A stretch of DNA of 14,158 bases, from contig DATKMP010000223.1 of the NCBI GenBank assembly GCA_035541775.1, positions 1-14,158 on the forward strand, in the 5' to 3' direction. The DNA comes from DATKMP01 sp035541775 (GTDB taxonomy: Bacteria; Bacteroidota; Ignavibacteria; UBA10030). Shown piece after piece: positions 9,018 to 14,158 of the stretch (position 1 is its first letter; each line of letters starts with the position of its first letter). A program made the translations under genes and the position numbers. The notes below the pieces were generated by a model. That model was not told where the DNA came from and made no database searches. It saw only the letters and a list, made by a program, of their open reading frames with translations.

Positions 9018-11333
9018 ATGGCAGATCAGAAATTTAGCTCAGATAATATGGAACGGTACTTTCACGATCCCGAGTACCGACATACACATATGAAAAGCAC
9101 CCACAAATTTTTTCTTCATAAAAAATTAATTTTCTTCTCTTTGTTGTTTGTCATCATTGCTTGTTGCACTTGGTACGTTGTTTATATTCTTAGCGGATTA
9201 CCGACATTAGAACAATTGGAAAATCCAAAGCCGGACCTTGCAACAAAAGTTTATTCCAGCGATGGAGAAATCATCGGGCAATTTGCATATCAGAACCGAA
9301 CGCGCGTTGCGTTAGATCAACTTCCCTCCGGCCTCATCAAAGGCCTCGTTGCCACCGAAGACAAAGATTTTTATACACACTGGGGCGTGAACCTGCCGCG
9401 GTTTTTCCGCCAGATGTTTTTGAATGTCGTAACGTTCCGTGAAGCGGGCGCAAGCACGATTACGCAACAGCTTGCGCGCAATTTGTACAAGCTGCAATTC
9501 AAACATGAATCGATGTTCGATAAAATCACACGAAAGATTCGCGAGTTCATCACATCCGTTCAGATCGAACGGAATTTTACGAAGAACGAAATTCTGGAAC
9601 TTTATCTTAATGTCGCGTATTTCGGGAAAAATGCCTACGGCATCGAATCTGCTTCACAGACATATTTCGCAAAGCCCGCATCCGATTTGGAGCCGCAAGA
9701 ATACACGCTGCTGATCGGCATGCTGAAAGGCCCAAGCTATTACGATCCGATCAGCCATTGGGATCGCGCACTGGAACGCCGCGACGTCGTTATCAAACAG
9801 ATGGAAAAAGAAGGACTGCTGACGGAAGAATATGCAAAAGAAATCAGTGCGGATTCGTTGAGTCTGAAATATATGGAATCGGAATTTCGTTCCGGCATCG
9901 CACCGCATTATGTAGAATGGATTCGACAACAGCTCACGAAAAAAGCAGAAAAGTACGGCTTTGATATGTACCGCGATGGATTGCGTATTTATACATCGCT
10001 CGATAGCCGCATGCAGCGATATGCCAACGAAGCAATCGAAGAACATTTGCGCGAGTATCAGCAAACGTTCGATGCAACATGGGATTGGAAAGAGCATCCA
10101 GAAATTTTAACCGATGCCATCAATACCTCCATCAAGGAAAACGAAGCGTACCGTCGATCACGAAATGCGTCGATGCGAGACAGCATCGACCATTATCTTC
10201 GCACCGACCGTGCGTTTATCGATTCGGTACGCAAAATAGCGCAAACCATTGAAGTCGGTTTCGTCGTCATTGATCCCCACACCGGACAGGTAAAAGTTTT
10301 GGTGGGTGGAAGAAATTATCGTGCGTATCAGTACGGTTTAAATCATGTAACACAAATTCACCGCCAATCCGGCTCTGCCTTTAAACCGTTCGTGTACACT
10401 GTTGCACTTGACAATGGTTATCCTCCATGCTATGAAGTATTGAATCAACCCGTAACGATTCCTATGCCGGATGGCACACGGTGGACGCCGGAAAATTTTG
10501 AGCATGACATCGGTGGAAAATATACCTTTCGCGAGGCGATCAAACATTCCATTAATCTTGTTGCGGTACGAGTGATTTTAGAAATTGCTCCGGCAAAACA
10601 AGTGGTAGAATATGCCCACCGAATGGGCATCACGTCTCCCATTCCCCCATACGAATCTATCGCTCTTGGCACCGCAGAAGTTTCTCCGTTGGATTTAACT
10701 TCCGCGTACGGCGTTTTCGATAACGAAGGCGTGCTGGTCTCTCCTCTTTCTATCCTTCGCATCGAAGACAGCGATGGTAATATCATCGAACAAAATGCAT
10801 CGGAGAAAAAAGAAGTGCTCAGCAAAGAAACGGCTTATCTTATGACGGATATGCTGAAAGGTGTTGTCAACGGCGGCACAGCAACAAGCGGCGTCCGCTC
10901 ATTTTTCAACGGCGTATGCGCAGGAAAAACCGGAACAACGAATAATTATGCCGATGCCTGGTTCGTTGGGTTCACACCACAATTGGTGGCAGGAGCATGG
11001 GTAGGATTTAACGACAACCGCATTCGTTTTCAAAGTTCCGATGGACAAGGTGGACGTGCTGCCGCGCCAATTTTCGGACGCTTCATGCAAAAGACGTATG
11101 AAGATCCTTCCATCGGACTTCCATTAGAATATTTTATTCAACCCGATGGAATTATTACCGATACCATTTGTGTAGAAACCAAAAAGAAAGCACGAGAATT
11201 TTGTCCTCAGAAAACGACTGAACTCTTCAACGCCAAGTATCCATTGCCATTATGCGATAAGCACACAAGCGCCGAATGGAATCAAACAAACGAGAACAAC
11301 GATTCGCGTGAAAAAAGTAAAGTTACCTGGTAA
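9018..11333 (+). CDS. Class A penicillin-binding protein (PBP1A family), transglycosylase/transpeptidase
   Basis: This bifunctional peptidoglycan synthase polymerises lipid II and cross-links stem peptides at the outer face of the inner membrane. The 771-residue protein has a short cytoplasmic tail, one membrane anchor (about 37-59), then a GT51 domain with ATEDKDFYTHWG (E114 as likely catalytic Glu), GASTITQQLARNLY, RKIREF and ELYLNVAYFG. A linker at about 330-410 leads to the penicillin-binding transpeptidase with SAFK (S453, K456), SIN (S511-N513) and KTGT (637-640). All catalytic motifs are intact. The tail after the transpeptidase is short and has no extra domain. I chose the ATG at 9018; in-frame ATGs at 9048 and 9090 would only trim the cytoplasmic tail, and no candidate has a strong ribosome site. 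It lies 57 bases after lpxH, giving an envelope-assembly pair. Confidence 0.95.
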   Translation: MADQKFSSDNMERYFHDPEYRHTHMKSTHKFFLHKKLIFFSLLFVIIACCTWYVVYILSGLPTLEQLENPKPDLATKVYSSDGEIIGQFAYQNRTRVALDQLPSGLIKGLVATEDKDFYTHWGVNLPRFFRQMFLNVVTFREAGASTITQQLARNLYKLQFKHESMFDKITRKIREFITSVQIERNFTKNEILELYLNVAYFGKNAYGIESASQTYFAKPASDLEPQEYTLLIGMLKGPSYYDPISHWDRALERRDVVIKQMEKEGLLTEEYAKEISADSLSLKYMESEFRSGIAPHYVEWIRQQLTKKAEKYGFDMYRDGLRIYTSLDSRMQRYANEAIEEHLREYQQTFDATWDWKEHPEILTDAINTSIKENEAYRRSRNASMRDSIDHYLRTDRAFIDSVRKIAQTIEVGFVVIDPHTGQVKVLVGGRNYRAYQYGLNHVTQIHRQSGSAFKPFVYTVALDNGYPPCYEVLNQPVTIPMPDGTRWTPENFEHDIGGKYTFREAIKHSINLVAVRVILEIAPAKQVVEYAHRMGITSPIPPYESIALGTAEVSPLDLTSAYGVFDNEGVLVSPLSILRIEDSDGNIIEQNASEKKEVLSKETAYLMTDMLKGVVNGGTATSGVRSFFNGVCAGKTGTTNNYADAWFVGFTPQLVAGAWVGFNDNRIRFQSSDGQGGRAAAPIFGRFMQKTYEDPSIGLPLEYFIQPDGIITDTICVETKKKAREFCPQKTTELFNAKYPLPLCDKHTSAEWNQTNENNDSREKSKVTW

Positions 11334-11364
11334 GGGATTTCATGACTTAGACTTTTTTATCAAG

Positions 11365-11463
11365 ACATCTGAAAACTCTTCCATCGATGGTAGCCGAAAT
11401 CGTCAGACTTCGTTTTTCGATCAGAAACGAAGACTATCAAGCAAAATGCACTTTTTCAGATGT
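11365..11463. repeat. Nested inverted repeats, possible structured RNA or small repeat element
   Basis: An 11-base arm ACATCTGAAAA (11365-11375) has a perfect inverse complement TTTTCAGATGT (11453-11463). Inside lie a 10-base palindrome CCATCGATGG (11381-11390) and a second stem CTTCGTTT (11408-11415) with AAACGAAG (11425-11432), extended by two more pairs past an A-A mismatch. The nesting would fold as a closing stem around two inner hairpins. It could be a structured 3' untranslated region, a small RNA or a decayed intergenic repeat; nothing here identifies it with a known family. Confidence 0.5.
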
Positions 11464-11487
11464 GCCGTATCAGCAATTCCCTCTATC

Positions 11488-11535
11488 AAAATCATGTAAT
11501 TTTTCGACGAAACATGATTTTTTGATTTGATTTTT
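11488..11535 (+). terminator. Possible weak terminator after the PBP gene
   Basis: A 9-base perfect stem AAAATCATG (11488-11496) pairs with CATGATTTT (11513-11521) across a 16-base loop and is followed by T-rich sequence up to about 11536. The stem is AT-rich and the loop long, so termination would be weak. It lies 155 bases after the PBP stop codon. Confidence 0.35.
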
Positions 11536-11651
11536 TCCATTTAATACCCTACCTTTTCTCGAAAATCATACACGCCAGGACACGCATAATTTATTTTTCA
11601 TAACGATACAATATATATTTCCAGTCGATTAATTTTATTCCATGTGATTAT

Positions 11652-11680
11652 TTGAATGAGAAAATAATTCTCTTTTTATA
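11652..11680 (+). promoter_or_regulatory. Candidate promoter of the TonB-C lipoprotein gene
   Basis: TTGAAT (11652-11657) is separated by 17 bases from TTTATA (11675-11680), 30 bases before the start codon. The spacer contains GAGAA-AATAA-TTCTC, a short perfect inverted repeat (11658-11672) that could be chance or an operator. The surrounding sequence is AT-rich, so such matches arise easily. Confidence 0.35.
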
Positions 11681-11700
11681 ACGAATCAAATTATTATTCA

Positions 11701-11706
11701 GGAGGT
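11701..11706 (+). promoter_or_regulatory. Strong Shine-Dalgarno site
   Basis: GGAGGT lies four bases before the ATG at 11711 and fixes this start. It is the only near-perfect ribosome site in the window; the other genes have weak ones, which suggests efficient translation of the lipoprotein. Confidence 0.85.
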
Positions 11707-11710
11707 ATCT

Positions 11711-12322
11711 ATGAAACAGATCTTGGTAATTCTTGTTCTTGTTGCCTTGTATTATTTCGGCTGTTCAACATCGGAACAAACCGTTACGAACTCGTCGCCG
11801 CAAATACTTTTCCAGGAACCCTTGCCTGAAATGCCGCCGACGATCAATAAGCTCCCCAGGAAATTAGATATCGACGTCCTCGTGGACGAAAATGGATTGG
11901 TAAAAGATGTGCGCCTTTCCAGCGGCAACGCGGAATGGGATACATCGGCAATTGCATCTATACATCAATGGAAATTTTCACCTGCACGCATCGATGAAAA
12001 GCCCATTAAGCAGTGGATGCGAATGCGCGCTTCCATTCAATATGTCAATCCCCTTTATATGTCCATCGCAAAAATTTCTTGTAATACTGCGCAGGATGCG
12101 GATTCCGTTTATGCAGCACTGAAACACGGAAACGATCTTCATGAATTAACTATGCCATATAGCATCGATACAGTGAACCAAGATGATAGTTCACTCGGCG
12201 AAGTGAACATCTATTGTTTTCCCAAACGTGTTCAAGAAAATATTGAACATCTGGATACCAACGAGTTCACAACACCGATCGCTTACGGACATCAATTCGT
12301 TATTTTTCGACGTCTGAAATAA
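11711..12322 (+). CDS. Lipoprotein with TonB C-terminal-type domain and parvulin-like domain
   Basis: The 203-residue protein begins with a short lipoprotein-type signal (hydrophobic to residue 16, then YYFGC with C18 as likely lipidated residue; Y and F before G-C are unusual in a lipobox). Residues about 38-110 fit a TonB C-terminal domain: MPP, a VDENGLVKDVRLSSG turn, then WDTSAIASIHQWKFSPAR, the typical helix and W-x-F-x-P-A motif. Residues about 117-203 look like a PpiC/parvulin rotamase fold: DSVYAALKHGNDLHELTMPYS, then SSLGEV, FPKRV, EFTTPI and a final FVIFRRLK strand. The first His of the family (in HILV) appears replaced by K (AKIS), and the second (YHII) by F, so catalysis is doubtful. 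Its role is unknown; an envelope partner-binding protein is plausible. It has its own promoter candidate and strong ribosome site, and converges with the glycosyltransferase. Confidence 0.8.
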   Translation: MKQILVILVLVALYYFGCSTSEQTVTNSSPQILFQEPLPEMPPTINKLPRKLDIDVLVDENGLVKDVRLSSGNAEWDTSAIASIHQWKFSPARIDEKPIKQWMRMRASIQYVNPLYMSIAKISCNTAQDADSVYAALKHGNDLHELTMPYSIDTVNQDDSSLGEVNIYCFPKRVQENIEHLDTNEFTTPIAYGHQFVIFRRLK

Positions 12323-12419
12323 ATTGATAGAGCAACAACCTGCATCTTTAATTGATGCATTCCAAAACACAAAGAGCCAGACCACCATCTGGCTCTTGTT
12401 ATAACTAGCAATCGATTTA
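12323..12419. terminator. Bidirectional hairpin terminator between convergent genes
   Basis: A perfect 10-base stem AAGAGCCAGA (12372-12381) pairs with TCTGGCTCTT (12388-12397) around the loop CCACCA. It sits between the stop codons of two convergent genes (12322 plus, 12420 minus), where a shared terminator is expected. The T-rich tails are modest in both directions. A smaller hairpin, TGCATC (12341-12346) with GATGCA (12354-12359), lies on the lipoprotein side. Confidence 0.8.
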
Positions 12420-13628
12420 TCAATATTCATCACCAAGCGGATCGAGCAATGCCACAATTCGATCAACACAATGTTTTGAGTCAAACATTTCTACCGCACG
12501 GCGCCTTGCATTTTGTGCAAACACGCGGCGGCGTTGTTGGTCACGAAGATAATACAGAATTGCTGCTGTCAGTTCAGGAATGCTTTTCGAAGAAATAAGC
12601 AGTCCATCTTGATGAGAGCGAATAATTTCCGGCACACCGCCGGCATTGGTAGCAATAACAGGTTTTTGCATCGCCATAGCTTCAATCAATACCAGTCCGT
12701 AGGTTTCCGAGTAAGAGGGCATAACAAAAATATCAATAGCCGCAAAAAACATTCGGACATCTTTCATACTTGGTAAAAACTTGACAGCATCTTCGATACC
12801 CAGTGAATGAACGAGCGACAACAATTCTTGTTTGTACCCAGAAGACCCTCGGGTCTCATCGCCGGCAATAAGAAAACGGACGTCAGGATAATGCAGCCGA
12901 ATCTGCGGAATCGAACGGATAAATTCTTTTTGCCCCTTCTGTGGATCGAGTCTCCCCAACATTCCAACAATGATTTTATTGTGGAAAAGACGCAATGCGT
13001 TTCTCGCGTCCTCTTGCAAAAACGCATGCGGATGAAATGTATCTGTATCCCGCCCTAAATGTGCGACTTGAACATGACGGGCATGCATGCGCGTATTTTG
13101 CAGCACCGAAGTTCGCATCGAATCTGTTAAGGTTATCCATAACCTCAGATGGGAATAAATCCATGTATGCAGAACATCGCGTTTATTTATTCCAGATTGC
13201 ATCTGCTGATAAAATACAATGTGTAATCGAGGGCACCACATTTTTGCAATCACCGCTAAATGAATATCCGAAGAACGCATCACGACGATCGCTTCAATTT
13301 TTTGTCGGTGCAGTAAAATTCCAAGGCGTCGGGCACTCACGAAATCGCCGTATTTCATTTTAGGATTGATGGTGGCAGAGGGTATGTGCTTTTCGGATGC
13401 CGATTGCAGCAACGAAGAATCCTGCAACGCAACAACAAGTATTGACGCCCCGCGGCATTGTAATTCTTCAGCCAGACGAATAGTCGTTAACTCTAAACCG
13501 CCCTCTGCTTCTGATAAACATAAAAATGCAATTTTCTGTAACGATGTAAATTGCAACGGAAGCGCATGCAGATCGCGAGAATGTATCACACTTTCTGGAC
13601 GCCATAATGGTTTATGAGCGTGCAACAT
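12420..13628 (-). CDS. Family 4 glycosyltransferase (GT-B fold)
   Basis: This 402-residue protein transfers a sugar from an activated donor to an unknown acceptor at the cytoplasmic face, as in surface polysaccharide or glycolipid synthesis. The N-terminal Rossmann half includes SEAEGGLELTTIRLAEEL (about 39-56), the form of the acceptor-side glycine loop. The C-terminal half has GMLGRLDPQKG (about 222-232), a DVRFLIAGD strand, and the GT4 signature with E308-x7-E316 inside PSYSETYGLVLIEAMAM, followed by KPVIATNAGGVPEII. Both halves are complete. Conserved sequence starts only at about residue 32, so the real start may be internal; the ATG at 13628 lacks a good ribosome site. A weak TTGAAT-17-TATTGC promoter pair can be read on the minus strand at 13684-13656. 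No other polysaccharide genes are in view, so the substrate cannot be guessed. Confidence 0.92.
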   Translation of the reverse strand: MLHAHKPLWRPESVIHSRDLHALPLQFTSLQKIAFLCLSEAEGGLELTTIRLAEELQCRGASILVVALQDSSLLQSASEKHIPSATINPKMKYGDFVSARRLGILLHRQKIEAIVVMRSSDIHLAVIAKMWCPRLHIVFYQQMQSGINKRDVLHTWIYSHLRLWITLTDSMRTSVLQNTRMHARHVQVAHLGRDTDTFHPHAFLQEDARNALRLFHNKIIVGMLGRLDPQKGQKEFIRSIPQIRLHYPDVRFLIAGDETRGSSGYKQELLSLVHSLGIEDAVKFLPSMKDVRMFFAAIDIFVMPSYSETYGLVLIEAMAMQKPVIATNAGGVPEIIRSHQDGLLISSKSIPELTAAILYYLRDQQRRRVFAQNARRRAVEMFDSKHCVDRIVALLDPLGDEY

Positions 13629-13786
13629 ATAGATCTCGACAATATTTTTTTACCCGCAATATTTTTTTCATGTTAAATATTCAACACTACTCTTCCTCTG
13701 TGTTAATAGAACGTATCACAGCGTATAGATGTTTCATAATATCAGATAGTTTATTCTCCATATCATAGTCATTGATCAACAACTCA

Positions 13787-13815
13787 TTGCGCTCAGGAAA
13801 ATATTTTCTTATATT
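13787..13815 (+). promoter_or_regulatory. Candidate tRNA promoter
   Basis: TTGCGC (13787-13792) and TATATT (13810-13815) are separated by 17 bases and lie about 50 bases before the tRNA 5' end. A second, Bacteroidota-like TAGATTTA lies at about 13827. The two cannot be told apart from sequence alone. Confidence 0.4.
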
Positions 13816-13866
13816 AAGGTATGCTATAGATTTAACGTTGGTTTCAAGGACACAACGCCATTCGAT

Positions 13867-13940
13867 GGCGGGGTAGCTCAGCTGGTTAGAGCGTCGGAAT
13901 CATAATCCGTAGGTCGAGGGTTCGAATCCCCCCCCCGCTA
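13867..13940 (+). tRNA. tRNA with CAT anticodon, probably elongator tRNA-Met
   Basis: A full cloverleaf can be drawn: acceptor GGCGGGG (13867-13873) with CCCCGCT (13933-13939), D arm GCTC/GAGC (13876-13879 and 13889-13892), anticodon loop ATCATAA (13899-13905) with CAT at 13901-13903, T loop TTCGAAT (13921-13927) and discriminator A at 13940. The 3' CCA is not encoded (CGC follows). The D arm and the absence of three G-C pairs next to the anticodon loop argue against the initiator; a lysidine-modified tRNA-Ile2 remains possible. Oddities: G1-U72 wobble, U27-U43 and A50-C64 mismatches, and a run of nine C at 13928-13936. The 3' half is overlapped on the other strand by the recombinase gene, so part of it may have been supplied by the integrated element. 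Confidence 0.93.
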
Positions 13941-14158
13941 CGCACTGTAGGGAAAGTCCCGTTGATTGCTGAATTAACGGGATTTTTCGTATATAGCAAC
14001 GCACTCTCGGTCTATCTGATCGATAAACCACAACCGCTGAGACAAATCTCCGAATCTGATCTTTCTGATCTGCCAAGCTCCCATTCTGAAATTCATTTTG
14101 AAAGTTGTTCACGATCCTTTCAATTTCGACGGCCATCATTTTAATATCTGCTTTTTCG
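13900..14158 (-). CDS. C-terminal end of a probable large serine recombinase (partial)
   Basis: The minus-strand frame is open at the right edge and gives the last 85 residues of a gene starting outside the window; the ATGs at 14139 and 14136 are probably internal. The sequence has a charged helical segment (IERIVNNFQNEFQNGSLADQ), then KDQIRRFVSAVVVY and VRCYIRKIP. This is the pattern seen at the end of large serine recombinases, after the zinc ribbon and coiled coil: a GS..EK..IR.FV..I.V strand pair. The last residues, VAGGGFEPSTYGL, are the antisense reading of a tRNA T arm and are typical of recombinases of elements inserted at tRNA genes. The family call is an inference from these features; a tyrosine integrase is less likely because no catalytic-Tyr end is seen. 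The stop TGA (13902-13900) is the complement of tRNA U33-C34-A35. Confidence 0.7.
   Translation of the reverse strand, partial: EKADIKMMAVEIERIVNNFQNEFQNGSLADQKDQIRRFVSAVVVYRSDRPRVRCYIRKIPLIQQSTGLSLQCVAGGGFEPSTYGL
13900..14158. mobile_element. Left end of an integrated element at the tRNA gene
   Basis: The recombinase gene lies immediately inside the junction and reads into the tRNA, as expected for an element integrated at the tRNA 3' half. The attachment-site core should lie somewhere in 13900-13940, but its exact extent needs the other end of the element, which is to the right of the window. The GT and envelope genes to the left are then host chromosome. Confidence 0.6.
13957..13987 (+). 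terminator. Rho-independent terminator of the tRNA, inside the recombinase gene
   Basis: TCCCGTTGATT (13957-13967) pairs over all 11 positions (one G-T wobble) with AATTAACGGGA (13972-13982) around a GCTG loop, followed by TTTTT (13983-13987). It lies 17 bases after the tRNA. On the minus strand no T-run follows, so it should act only on plus-strand transcripts. The same bases encode the KIPLIQQSTG stretch of the recombinase. Confidence 0.85.

Larger units (their letters stand above)
11334..11710. other. Intergenic region of 377 bases with inverted repeats, no gene seen
   Basis: I find no convincing coding region between the PBP stop and the lipoprotein gene. The first half carries several inverted repeats, listed separately. 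The second half (about 11520-11700) is very AT-rich and carries the likely promoter and the strong ribosome site of the next gene. Confidence 0.7.

Noticed and set aside
9654..10825. Minus-strand frames of 147 and 126 codons
   Set aside because: Both are antisense to the class A PBP with intact catalytic motifs.
11308..11499. 63-codon plus-strand frame downstream of the PBP
   Set aside because: It starts inside the PBP end, has no ribosome site and spans the inverted repeats.
13867..13940. Initiator tRNA-fMet
   Set aside because: The anticodon stem lacks the three consecutive G-C pairs next to the loop, and the D arm is of elongator type.
13962..14144. 60-codon plus-strand frame
   Set aside because: It is antisense to the recombinase C-terminus and begins inside the terminator stem.

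Overview
The window looks like a chromosomal segment of a Gram-negative bacterium. It has a lipid A biosynthesis gene (LpxH), a class A penicillin-binding protein, a lipoprotein with a TonB-type C-terminal domain, and periplasmic or exported proteins. LpxH rather than LpxI, FecR and PKD proteins, the PBP1A architecture and moderate base composition suggest the Bacteroidota/Chlorobiota/Ignavibacteriota group. This placement is an inference from gene content; no phylogenetic marker was compared.

Positions 1-8037, minus strand, hold a tightly packed three-gene unit: a membrane histidine kinase (5908-8037), a secreted FecR/Fn3/Ig-like protein (4129-5907, whose ATG directly follows the kinase stop), and a giant secreted PKD-repeat protein (4112 down to base 1 and beyond). 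The PKD gene is open across the whole left end: about 1370 codons are visible, with no stop and at least 11 complete plus one partial PKD-like domains. No response regulator is encoded nearby.

Positions 8184-11333, plus strand, hold an envelope pair, lpxH and a class A PBP. A 377-base gap follows with nested inverted repeats and a weak terminator-like hairpin. At 11711-12322 lies a small lipoprotein that appears to fuse a TonB C-terminal domain to a degenerate parvulin-like domain. It meets a convergent GT4 glycosyltransferase (12420-13628, minus) at a shared hairpin terminator.

The right end is a mobile-element junction. A tRNA with anticodon CAT (13867-13940) is overlapped on the opposite strand by the last codons of a recombinase gene that enters from the right edge (13900-14158, minus, partial). 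The recombinase stop codon is made from the complement of the tRNA anticodon loop. A strong plus-strand terminator for the tRNA (13957-13987) lies inside the recombinase coding sequence. The element itself lies to the right of the window.

The most interesting points are the kinase/FecR/PKD operon as a possible surface-sensing and surface-structure unit, the dual-coding tRNA/recombinase junction, and the TonB-C/parvulin lipoprotein.
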